From Thermoflavimicrobium daqui (GTDB lineage Bacteria > Bacillota > Bacilli > Thermoactinomycetales > Thermoactinomycetaceae): DNA of 64,000 bases. Below the pieces are notes generated by a model. The model searched no databases and was not told the DNA's origin. It worked only from the letters and a program-made list of their open reading frames with translations. A program made the translations under genes and the position numbers. The DNA lies in the NCBI RefSeq assembly GCF_003313465.1, contig NZ_KZ845666.1, forward strand, positions 1 to 64,000. The letters are read 5' to 3'. Shown here piece after piece: positions 17,012 through 25,273 of the stretch; the first letter of the stretch is position 1, and the number at the start of each line of letters is the position of its first letter.

Positions 17012-17171
17012 AGCCCCCCCTGTTGAATAAGTAGTGATGGACATCCCTAGGGGAGTAAGGGAAGGTTACTGACATGAAAAGTCGATTTCATGCAATCGGA
17101 CTACCAACCGATTCGTGTTTTTACACTACCTATTTTATTTATAATAGTAAGTAACCTACTTTTCTATTATA
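17012..17171 (-). promoter_or_regulatory. Probable yjdF-motif riboswitch and promoter
   Basis: About 150 nt of leader between a TATAAT box (17166-17171, minus) and the yjdF start. Visible hairpins: GTGT/ACAC (near 17133-17145), AATCGG/CCGATT around the TTGGTAG loop (about 17093-17113), CATGAAA/TTTCATG (about 17071-17091), and CCCTA.../TAGGG. The ribosome site (GGGGGGG) lies in the loop of AACAG/CTGTT immediately before the ATG. Placement before a DUF2992 gene makes the yjdF riboswitch class very likely, though the consensus was not aligned by computer. Confidence 0.7.
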
Positions 17172-17188
17172 ACACAAATCCTTTTCCC

Positions 17189-18175
17189 TCAATCGACAGG
17201 GAAAATAGGTAAAATAGCGGTAAAAGTGGTTCCTTCTCCACTCTCACTTTCCACATAAATCGAACCGCCATGTAACTCAACAAACTCTTTAGCAATAGCA
17301 AGTCCTAAGCCGGATCCTCCCGATACTCGGCTACGTGAGGCATCAACACGATAAAAGCGCTTAAAAACATAGGGTAACTTTTCAGGAGGAATCCCAGGGC
17401 CATTATCGATAATTTGGATTTTGACTATTCCTTGACTTTGCTTCAACACAATATTTACTTTTCCACCCTGCTCTGTATATTTAATCGCATTGCCGAGTAG
17501 ATTAATCACTACTTGTTTCATTCTAGAGGAATCCCAGTATACTTCTTTAGACACTTTCCCCTCTACTTTCACTTCGATTTCTTTTTCTATGGCTTTGATA
17601 TTTAAAGTTTCAATAATTTCTTCGAGCCATTCCTGAAATACAAACCAACTTCTTTTTATCGTAATTTGGTTTGCTTTCGCGAGACTCAACTGTTGTAAAT
17701 TATGAATCAGTTGTTGCATATGAATGATTTCATCGACTAACGGTATAAGTTGATGAATGGATACTTCTTTTCCTTCTAATACCAAAGTTTCTAGTTGGCT
17801 TCGTAGGATGGTAAGAGGTGTACGTAACTCATGGGCAACATCAGCAATCAATTGCCCTCTTCGTTCTTCCTCTTTAAGAATTCGCTTACCTAATTGATTA
17901 ACTGCTTGTACTACTTCAGTGAAATCATCTGACTCAAAACTCTGCTGATGAATATGGGGGTGATTAGCTGTTTCGTTAATGATCCGAGCTAACCACGCTT
18001 TTTTATGTTCATAATGATACCAGATAAGTCCAATCAAACTAATACCGCTTAGCCATAATAACAATAATAGAATGATCTTCCAACCACTATCGTGCGTTGG
18101 TATCCAAAATGCTCCTAAAATGGCTAAAGTAAATAGCACTGCAAATAAAGGAAAGAAAATACTTAACCTTTTCAT
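17189..18175 (-). CDS. Sensor histidine kinase, intramembrane-sensing type
   Basis: 328 residues. Two transmembrane helices (about 4-24 and 32-52) separated by only seven or so residues, so there is no extracellular sensor domain. H-box LIADVAHELRTPLT with the phosphorylated histidine at 115; N box NLLGNAIKYT; G boxes DNGPGIPPEKL and GGSGLGLAIAKEFVELHGG. ATG overlaps the response-regulator stop by four bases. Kinases of this topology often work with a neighbouring ABC transporter, as here. Confidence 0.93.
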   Translation of the reverse strand: MKRLSIFFPLFAVLFTLAILGAFWIPTHDSGWKIILLLLLWLSGISLIGLIWYHYEHKKAWLARIINETANHPHIHQQSFESDDFTEVVQAVNQLGKRILKEEERRGQLIADVAHELRTPLTILRSQLETLVLEGKEVSIHQLIPLVDEIIHMQQLIHNLQQLSLAKANQITIKRSWFVFQEWLEEIIETLNIKAIEKEIEVKVEGKVSKEVYWDSSRMKQVVINLLGNAIKYTEQGGKVNIVLKQSQGIVKIQIIDNGPGIPPEKLPYVFKRFYRVDASRSRVSGGSGLGLAIAKEFVELHGGSIYVESESGEGTTFTAILPIFPVD

Positions 18176-18867
18176 TGATCTTCACCCAGTGTATAACCAA
18201 TCCCAAAAACCGTTCGAATTCCTATAAAGTAAGGTGAAATCTCCTTCATTTTTTTACGTAAATTATAAATATGTGTATCAATGGAGCGCTCATATCCCAA
18301 ATATTCAGCACCTAAAGCCATTTCTACCAATTGAGAGCGACTATAAACCCGCCCCGGATGAGTAGCTAAAATTAATAAAACTTTAAATTCAGTTTGGGTA
18401 AGGACTAGTTCCTTTTCTTCCAACCAAGCTTTATGTTGCTGTGGAGATAGAACCAGTCCTTGAAAACGAATAAGTTCTTCTTCAACCTTTGTACTCATAC
18501 GTTCCACTCTTCGTAAAATCACCCGAATTCGTGCAACTAATTCACGCATAGAAAAGGGCTTAGTGATATAATCATCAGCTCCGAGCTCCAGTCCAAAGAG
18601 TTTATCAAACTCTTCGGTTTTTGCGGTTAGAAAAATAATGGGGACATCGGAAATCTGTCTAATCTCCCGACACGTTTCAAGTCTATTTTTCCCTGGCATC
18701 ATCCAATCGAGTAAAATTAGATCAACAATATTTCCTTTAGAAACGTAATCGATCGCTTTTTCTCCAGAAGTCATAGTTTGTGTATAAAAACCTTCTTTTA
18801 TTAAGTAATTACTTACAGCATCTAAGATTTTTTGCTCATCATCCACAATTAAAATATTTTTCCCCAT
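18172..18867 (-). CDS. OmpR-family response regulator
   Basis: 231 residues: receiver domain with phosphorylated D54 in LILLDWMMPG and lysine in DDYITKPF, then a C-terminal winged helix (RSIDTHIYNLRKKM). The usual MPG-x-[DN]-G segment reads MPGKNRLETC, a small departure. ATG at 18867 is chosen because GGGAGG lies eight bases before it; the longer open frame overlaps the upstream spacer. It lies 69 nt after the FtsX permease and likely controls the transporter operon. Confidence 0.93.
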   Translation of the reverse strand: MGKNILIVDDEQKILDAVSNYLIKEGFYTQTMTSGEKAIDYVSKGNIVDLILLDWMMPGKNRLETCREIRQISDVPIIFLTAKTEEFDKLFGLELGADDYITKPFSMRELVARIRVILRRVERMSTKVEEELIRFQGLVLSPQQHKAWLEEKELVLTQTEFKVLLILATHPGRVYSRSQLVEMALGAEYLGYERSIDTHIYNLRKKMKEISPYFIGIRTVFGIGYTLGEDQ

Positions 18868-18936
18868 GCCATGATCCTCCCACTTTCTAAACACACAAAC
18901 AGAAGGGGGAAACGAATTTCCCTCTCCCATATGATT

Positions 18937-21645
18937 TTAACTGATATATCGTGTCGCTTCGACTGGAGAAACTGTCAGCGCTTTTCTAGCTGGTAAGAAC
19001 GAACCAAAGATAGAGATCAATAAAGCTAAAACAAAGTACAATAAAATCTTAAATGTTGGAAATAGTTCTTGATATTTGGCTAATTTCTTAGCATCGCCAA
19101 ACGGTTTTATAGTAAGCGAACCTGCATAAACACCGATTCCTGTACCGAGTAAAATACCAAGAATAGCAATAATAAACCCTTCACTAAATATACTCCAATA
19201 AACCAGCTTCTTGTCGATCCCCATAGCTCTCATCATGCCTAACTGTTGCTTGCGCTCCTGTACTTGCCGAAACATAATAACCATTAAACCGGCTAAACCA
19301 ATGACTACTGCCAAGAAACTAAAGGATTCAAGCAGGGAGAAAATCACTTGTACAAAAGAACTTGATATTACCAATTGTTGTTGAGGGTTAACAAGTTGAT
19401 AAGCCCCTTGTGTTGTTATTTCCTTTTGTATCTGTTTAGCCAAATGTGCTAACTTCTCTAGATGCTTTGCCTGAATCAACCATGTACTTTCAGGTTTTTG
19501 TGCAAGTCGTTCAACTTCACTTTGCTTCATCCAAATCCCAGACGAGACGAAATAGCCATAGCTCTCTGGATAAGTCTTAGCAATCCCAATCAGTTTCTTG
19601 GAGATTACTTTTCCTTCCACTTGAATCGGTACTTGATCGCCAATTTTAAATTGGTATGGCTGATTTTGTTCAAATAAATCCAAGTCCCGTCTTGAAATGA
19701 TTGTCACATCTGGATTTTGCGCTACTTCTTGCCAAATCTCTTGATCTGTTTTTCCTGCTTTTTGTTCCAATTTGATCTGATTATGCCTTGCAAACTGATC
19801 ATCGATTCCGTTCACTTTAATATCAGGGCTTTTGGGGGAAGTATTCGCTTGCAGAACAGATACAGCAGTGCTAATCTGATCCTGTTCCACATATTTCGAC
19901 TGATTCAACATAGTTTGTAGTTCTTTCGTAGACACATGGCGCTCGCTCTTTGCAGCTAGGTCATACCCTGCTAACGCTCGGCGTGGTACCTTCTGATCTC
20001 CCCAGCTTGCAAATGTAGCTCCAATCATACTGGAAAAAGTGGTTAAGAAAAGGACAATCATAAACATAAACAGAATCAGTGAAGTACGTTTTTTATAAGC
20101 AACTGGATAACGAAAAGCGATTTGTAAAGTAGCGATCCACTTGGAACGAGTGTGTAATCCTTTTAAAATTCCAGCCAGTAGCTTCGGGATGATAAACGGA
20201 AGGAGTAGGATTGTACTAATAAAAGTATAGACAACCACACCAGAATAGATATAATTCTCTTGATTAGGTAACTCTTTGGTTAGCCAATCTTGATATGCAG
20301 GGGTTAAGGTTAACCCGATCAAAATAAAGATGGACAGCACCCACATCAGATATAAAGATGTTTTCCATTTCCTACGCCCACTTGAAAGTGAGGAGTAATT
20401 CTCTTGAATCTTAGCCTCCTGTAGCATATGGACAATATTTTGCTTGGAAGCTCGCCAAGCGATCCACATCATACAGAAATAAACGAGACAAAATCCAATT
20501 CCACCCGCAGTGAATAAGAAATTGGGTTCGATCACAAATCGATAGGACAACTCAATATCATGACTATATTGCGACATCAGATGGATCAGATCTTGTATTT
20601 GTTGAAGTACGAGTACCGACAGTCCTATACCAAGTATCATACCAAAAAAACTAGATATCCCTGCATAGACAAGCCCTTCAATACGAAGTACCCGAGCTAA
20701 ATCGCCTCCATTCATCCCCATTGCTCGAATAATTCCTAATTCTCTTCGCCTTTCTTCACCAATCAGTTTAAAGATATTTAATACCAAAACAATCCCAATG
20801 ATGATGGCAACTAAACTCGTAACGAAGAACAAATCGACGAACTTTTGGACATTATTTACAGTCCTAAGTACATACTCTTTAACTGGAAAATAATCCCATT
20901 TGCTTTGATCTAGTGATTTGGGGTCAATAAAGTTCGTAACAAGAATATTCGTATACCCTTCTTTGATTCCTAACGCACCGCGAGCTGTTTCTAAAGAGAG
21001 AAAAGCCGTTGCTTTCCCTTGTTTTACTCCACGATAACCAGTTAGACCATGTTCAGACACGACTTTTTTAACTATTAAAAATAGCGCCCTTTGCTTTGTA
21101 GGAATCATCAGTTGGATTTGATCCCCTTCGTCTACATCGAGTTGAGCTGCTGCACGCTGTGATAGAACAATCTCATTTGCTCCCACTTTTGTAGGGAAAG
21201 ACTGAATCGCCTCAGCATCCCACTTTTTTGCTTCTGGATATGAAAAAGCATGAATAGCAATATGTGGAATGTGATTTTCTTTACCTTTTATTAAGTTTCC
21301 ATAAAAGCTTACTATTGGTAAAGCCGTATACTTCTCTAGATTCTCTTTAAGTGATTGAACATCTTGTTCAGTAATTAGACCTGATTGAGCCATTATATCA
21401 CTTTCAATCTTCCCAATATGAGTCATCTCATATTCTTGTAAACTCACTTGAATTGATGCATATAACATAAACGCTGTTGTGATTAAAGCTGTTCCTTCCA
21501 AGGAGCCTATTAAGGTAAATATAGTGGTTCGCTTATGTACCCATGCATTACGCCAAGCCATCCGAAATAAATGAGGTGATCGCCATAAATAATAGCCAAT
21601 CATTCCTAGAAAAAATACGATAATCCCGATTCCAATCCAGTTCAT
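18937..21645 (-). CDS. FtsX-like ABC transporter permease
   Basis: About 902 residues. Two FtsX/MacB-type units: a first helix at the N-terminus, a large extracytoplasmic region, three helices around EERRRELGIIRAMGM, then a second unit with the matching ERKQQLGMMRAMGIDKK near the C-terminus. The start is set at ATG 21645, overlapping the ATPase stop by four bases (ATGA). A TTG at 21666 opens the frame but has no ribosome site. Together with the ATPase this is a MacB/LolCDE-type complex, which usually acts on lipids, antimicrobial peptides or envelope stress. Confidence 0.9.
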   Translation of the reverse strand: MNWIGIGIIVFFLGMIGYYLWRSPHLFRMAWRNAWVHKRTTIFTLIGSLEGTALITTAFMLYASIQVSLQEYEMTHIGKIESDIMAQSGLITEQDVQSLKENLEKYTALPIVSFYGNLIKGKENHIPHIAIHAFSYPEAKKWDAEAIQSFPTKVGANEIVLSQRAAAQLDVDEGDQIQLMIPTKQRALFLIVKKVVSEHGLTGYRGVKQGKATAFLSLETARGALGIKEGYTNILVTNFIDPKSLDQSKWDYFPVKEYVLRTVNNVQKFVDLFFVTSLVAIIIGIVLVLNIFKLIGEERRRELGIIRAMGMNGGDLARVLRIEGLVYAGISSFFGMILGIGLSVLVLQQIQDLIHLMSQYSHDIELSYRFVIEPNFLFTAGGIGFCLVYFCMMWIAWRASKQNIVHMLQEAKIQENYSSLSSGRRKWKTSLYLMWVLSIFILIGLTLTPAYQDWLTKELPNQENYIYSGVVVYTFISTILLLPFIIPKLLAGILKGLHTRSKWIATLQIAFRYPVAYKKRTSLILFMFMIVLFLTTFSSMIGATFASWGDQKVPRRALAGYDLAAKSERHVSTKELQTMLNQSKYVEQDQISTAVSVLQANTSPKSPDIKVNGIDDQFARHNQIKLEQKAGKTDQEIWQEVAQNPDVTIISRRDLDLFEQNQPYQFKIGDQVPIQVEGKVISKKLIGIAKTYPESYGYFVSSGIWMKQSEVERLAQKPESTWLIQAKHLEKLAHLAKQIQKEITTQGAYQLVNPQQQLVISSSFVQVIFSLLESFSFLAVVIGLAGLMVIMFRQVQERKQQLGMMRAMGIDKKLVYWSIFSEGFIIAILGILLGTGIGVYAGSLTIKPFGDAKKLAKYQELFPTFKILLYFVLALLISIFGSFLPARKALTVSPVEATRYIS

Positions 21646-22382
21646 TCTCCTCTTTTTCCTTTCCAACTCATATGATAGTTCCGTCTTTGCCTAGGATCTC
21701 GCTCTTGGATGATTCTACCACTATCCATATAGATGATTCGATCAGCCCGCTCAGCAATTTCTGGATCATGTGTAACTATAACAATCGTTGTTCCATCTAC
21801 GCGATGAAAATGATCAAATAAATCGAGTACCCTATTACTTGTCTCCCGATCCAATGCTCCTGTAGGCTCATCAGCCCAAATCACTCGTGGATGATTAACA
21901 ATCGCACGTGCCAAAGCAACCCGTTGAGCTTGTCCGCCTGATAACTCGAACGGAAAATGTTGAAATCGATCCTTTAAACCTACACGAATAAGTGCTTCTT
22001 CCGCCCGCACACGAGCCACCTTGGGTCCCATTCCTTGGGATAAAAGTGGTAATTCTACATTTTCTATCGCTGTTAAGACAGGTATTAAATTATAACTCTG
22101 AAAGACAAATCCCATCCGTCTTAAGCGATAATTATCCCGCTTTTTCTCTTTCATTTCATATAGGCTCTCACCTTCAATGAAAACTTTTCCTTGTGTAATG
22201 GTATCAATACCGGATAAACAATTGAGTAAACTGGTTTTTCCACAACCAGAAGGACCCATGACCGCCACCATTTCACCTCTGATAATCTCTAGAGATAATC
22301 CGCGTAATGCTTCCACTCTATTTTCACCTTGTCCAAATGTCTTCCAAATATCTATTGCTGTAATTAAGGCATTGGTATTCAT
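21642..22382 (-). CDS. LolD/MacB-type ABC transporter ATPase
   Basis: 246 residues. Walker A GPSGCGKTS (43-51), Q loop VFQSYNLIPVLTAIENVELPL, signature LSGGQAQRVALARA, Walker B VIWADEPTGALD, H-loop VTHDPEIAERADRII. Start ATG with AAGGAAGAGAG upstream. First gene of the ATPase-permease-regulator-kinase unit. Confidence 0.95.
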   Translation of the reverse strand: MNTNALITAIDIWKTFGQGENRVEALRGLSLEIIRGEMVAVMGPSGCGKTSLLNCLSGIDTITQGKVFIEGESLYEMKEKKRDNYRLRRMGFVFQSYNLIPVLTAIENVELPLLSQGMGPKVARVRAEEALIRVGLKDRFQHFPFELSGGQAQRVALARAIVNHPRVIWADEPTGALDRETSNRVLDLFDHFHRVDGTTIVIVTHDPEIAERADRIIYMDSGRIIQERDPRQRRNYHMSWKGKRGE

Positions 22383-22449
22383 TTTCTCTCTTCCTTTCGT
22401 TTGCTGCTCTTCATATCTTACATGGATTTTATCGGAATCCTATCAGGAT

Positions 22450-22471
22450 AATATCAAGATGTTGTCAAGAT
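22450..22471 (-). promoter_or_regulatory. Candidate response-regulator site and -35 of the ABC operon
   Basis: The minus strand contains ATCTTGACA and ATCTTGATA in direct repeat, starting 11 bp apart, the spacing usual for OmpR-family regulators. TTGACA (22463-22468) lies inside the first repeat. A clear -10 is not seen. An ATCCT-ATC-AGGAT palindrome follows at 22437-22449. Binding by the encoded regulator is inferred. Confidence 0.4.
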
Positions 22472-22776
22472 CAATAGAAAATAAACTTCCATACATATTC
22501 TTTATTTCAAACAAAGCAGTGTTGAGTTAGCAAATATAATACGTGAATAGTCACATTTTCACCTATGTCCTAAGCCAACTTTATCCCTTAGAATTTCTTA
22601 TCTCGTATTGAAGGACAAGAAAATGGCTCTCTGGTTTGGTTTTACATGAATTAATTATTGGGCATACCTATTTCATTCATCCATATTCTTTAGTTTTTTG
22701 GCATCTACATCGGACTTCGTTACAATAGAGTTTGAATTAAGTATGAACTGGTGGACAAAGGTGGTTATATGAAACA

Positions 22777-24162
22777 ATGCGTACAAAGAAAAAAATTCAC
22801 TTACATAAAGGACAGATTGTCGAGCTTCCTATTCGACGATTAGGGATTAATGGAGAAGGTGTAGGATATTATCAAAAACAAGTTATTTTTGTTGAAGGAG
22901 CGATTCCAGGGGAATTTGTGGTAGCGCGAATCGATGAAGTCGAAAAAAATTTTGCTAAAGCTAAACTAGTCCGTTTGAAGAAGAAATCAGCATATCGGAT
23001 TCAACCAAAGTGTCCCATCTATGAAACTTGTGGGGGCTGCCAGTTACAACATATTGACTATCGATTTCAACGTCGGTTGAAACGAGAACTTGTACAAGAA
23101 GCCTTTCGAAAATATACAAATCTAGCTGATATTCCCATCGAGAAAACAATATCGATGTCCGAACCGTGGACCTATCGCAACAAAGCCCAATTTCCTCTTC
23201 AGAGCATTGAACAACGTGTAGTAATGGGGATGTTTTCTGCAAAATCACATCGCTTAGTAGAGATTAAAGAATGTCCAGTTCAACATCCATTAGTAAATCA
23301 AGCATTGGAAATAGTACGAGATATTATCGAGCAATTAAAAATTTCGATCTATGATGAACGTAAGCACCAAGGAGTTATTCGACATATCGTTGTACGGATT
23401 TCTTTTGCTACAAAAGAGATACAGCTGGTCTTTATCAGTCGGACCAAATCATTCCCTGAAGAAAAAGCACTCATTTCGGAGGTTATCAAGCGTTTACCTC
23501 AAGTAAAAAGCATTGTTCTAAATCATAATCCACATAAAACCTCACTTATTTTCGGTAACGAGAGTCGTTTATTATGGGGAACAGAGAAAATCAGTGAACA
23601 GTTGGGGGAAATTACCTATCTTTTATCTGCCCGGGCTTTCTTTCAGCTAAATCCTGTACAAACGAGGAAGTTATACGAAGAAGTCGAAAAACTAGCCCAA
23701 CTAACAGGAAACGAAACAGTAATCGATGCATATTGTGGGGTCGGAACGATTGGAATATGGTTAGCTCGAAAAGCAAAACGGGTTTTAGGCATGGATACTA
23801 TTCCAGAAGCAATCGAAAATGCCAAAGAAAATGCAGTAGTTAATCAGATTGACCATGCTGAATATGTTGTTGGTGAAGCCGAAATTCTTATTCCAAAGTG
23901 GGTGAAGAAAGGGTTAAAACCTGATTTAGTGGTAGTAGATCCTCCTCGAGTTGGTTTAGGTCAGGCACTTATTGATACCTTATTAGAAGTGAAGGTTCCC
24001 CGTATGATATATGTTTCCTGCAATCCTGCAACACTTGCGAAGGATTGTCAACAATTAATTCGTGGAGGATATCAAGTCAAGAAAGTGATTCCACTGGATA
24101 TGTTTCCTCAAACAGCTCATATTGAAAGTATCACACTACTAGAAAGAGAAGTAGTTACATAG
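22777..24162 (+). CDS. rlmCD: 23S rRNA (uracil-5-)-methyltransferase, RlmCD type
   Basis: 461 residues of the TrmA/RumA family. N-terminal TRAM domain (HKGQIVELPIRRLGINGEGV), 4Fe-4S cysteines C79, C85 and C88 in KCPIYETCGGCQLQH, SAM motif VIDAYCGVGTIGIWLA, and the catalytic cysteine near 415 in YVSCNPATLAKD. B. subtilis has one dual-specificity member (RlmCD) and a second paralogue, so the exact target cannot be fixed. AAGGTGG lies 12 bases before the ATG, somewhat far. Confidence 0.9.
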   Translation: MRTKKKIHLHKGQIVELPIRRLGINGEGVGYYQKQVIFVEGAIPGEFVVARIDEVEKNFAKAKLVRLKKKSAYRIQPKCPIYETCGGCQLQHIDYRFQRRLKRELVQEAFRKYTNLADIPIEKTISMSEPWTYRNKAQFPLQSIEQRVVMGMFSAKSHRLVEIKECPVQHPLVNQALEIVRDIIEQLKISIYDERKHQGVIRHIVVRISFATKEIQLVFISRTKSFPEEKALISEVIKRLPQVKSIVLNHNPHKTSLIFGNESRLLWGTEKISEQLGEITYLLSARAFFQLNPVQTRKLYEEVEKLAQLTGNETVIDAYCGVGTIGIWLARKAKRVLGMDTIPEAIENAKENAVVNQIDHAEYVVGEAEILIPKWVKKGLKPDLVVVDPPRVGLGQALIDTLLEVKVPRMIYVSCNPATLAKDCQQLIRGGYQVKKVIPLDMFPQTAHIESITLLEREVVT

Positions 24163-24275
24163 AGCATGTTGAGCGGGAGGGAATAGGGAAGCAATACGTG
24201 GCTGATTAAGAGGGCAACCTCTACATAAAATTTTACCACAAGTGTTCGGTATTTCCTTCACTTGGATTAACACTA

Positions 24276-24322
24276 TAAAAGGGTTGACTCCCTTATTATA
24301 AAGAGTCAACCCTTTCTTTTTT
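24276..24322. terminator. Bidirectional terminator between rlmCD and ctaF
   Basis: AAAAGGGTTGACTC pairs with GAGTCAACCCTTTT-like arms across an 11-nt loop; followed by TTTCTTTTTT on plus and by a shorter T run on minus. It separates two convergent transcripts. Confidence 0.85.
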
Positions 24323-24337
24323 CTGCTGATCTCTATG

Positions 24338-24646
24338 CTACATTAACATAATCCCTGCACCAGAAATGACTGCAATGAGAATGCCTGCAATCATAAAAAC
24401 CGTATAGTAGGAAGAGCCTTTTTGATTTAAATGCATAAAGATAAATAGTTGTAAAAACACCTGCACTGCAGCTAGGATCAAGAGAAATGGAAGAATCATA
24501 TTTTTAGGAACCACATTATTCATTACCAAGTAAAAGGATACTGCGGTGAGTGCAATCATCACAATAAATGCTAAGATGTGCTTACCTGCACCTTCCTGTT
24601 TATGAGAAGTTGTATTGGTGGTATTTTGGTTAGTATTTTGCGACAC
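24338..24646 (-). CDS. ctaF: Cytochrome c oxidase subunit IVB (caa3 type)
   Basis: 102 residues, three predicted helices (about 25-44, 52-73 and 80-100) after a polar N-terminus rich in Asn/Thr. Matches CtaF/CoxD of Bacillus caa3 oxidases by size, order and the LQLFIFMHLNQK segment. GTG start behind AAGGTGGGG; three bases separate it from the ctaE stop. Confidence 0.92.
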   Translation of the reverse strand: MSQNTNQNTTNTTSHKQEGAGKHILAFIVMIALTAVSFYLVMNNVVPKNMILPFLLILAAVQVFLQLFIFMHLNQKGSSYYTVFMIAGILIAVISGAGIMLM

Positions 24647-24649
24647 CGA

Positions 24650-25273
24650 TTACCCCACCTTTCCGAGCAAGTACACAAGTGTGAAAATAAATACCCACAC
24701 AACATCGATAAAGTGCCAATATAGACTACTCAGAAACAGTTTAGGTGCCATCTCATAAGTAAGTCCGCGTCTGGCTGTTTGGATCATCAAGCCTATAATC
24801 CAACAAATCCCAAATGTTACGTGGGCTCCATGCGTTCCAACTAACGCATAGAACGAAGAGCCAAATGCACTGCTAGTAAACGTATGTCCCTCATGAACAT
24901 AATGAACAAACTCATAAATCTCCAAAATCAAGAATGCAAGTCCTAATAAAACAGTCACACCCAGCCAAAACTGCATTGCACGTACATTAAGACGATTCAT
25001 TGCGTTCATTGCCAAAACGCTCGTTAAACTACTAGTCAAAAGGAAAAATGTAGCTAAACCAACCAATTTTAAGTCATACAACTCTTGTGTAGTTGGACCG
25101 CCCATTGTTGAATTACGCAATGCTAAGTAAGTACCAAATAAACATGCAAAGAGGACTGTTTCAGCTCCAAGAAAAAGCCAGAAACCCATTACTTTATTTT
25201 TACCTTCTAAGGTAGCTTTTTCTAGGTGGCCAGGCTTAGTCGGACGATCAGTAGGATGAATATGCGAAGCCAT
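24650..25273 (-). CDS. ctaE: Cytochrome c oxidase subunit III
   Basis: 207 residues with five helices, typical of bacterial caa3 subunit III (GFWLFLGAETVLFACLF, SSFYALVGTHGAHVTFG, LYWHFIDVVWVFIF). Start ATG overlaps the ctaD stop by one base (TAATG). Part of the proton-pumping terminal oxidase in the cytoplasmic membrane. Confidence 0.96.
   Translation of the reverse strand: MASHIHPTDRPTKPGHLEKATLEGKNKVMGFWLFLGAETVLFACLFGTYLALRNSTMGGPTTQELYDLKLVGLATFFLLTSSLTSVLAMNAMNRLNVRAMQFWLGVTVLLGLAFLILEIYEFVHYVHEGHTFTSSAFGSSFYALVGTHGAHVTFGICWIIGLMIQTARRGLTYEMAPKLFLSSLYWHFIDVVWVFIFTLVYLLGKVG

Noticed and set aside
18868-18930. Longer response-regulator start at 18930
   Set aside because: Extra 21 residues are unlike receiver-domain starts, and GGGAGG points to ATG 18867.
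22769-22777. Upstream ATG at 22769 nearer the ribosome site of rlmCD
   Set aside because: Opens an out-of-frame run of only about 24 codons, and the 22777 frame contains the family's N-terminal TRAM domain.
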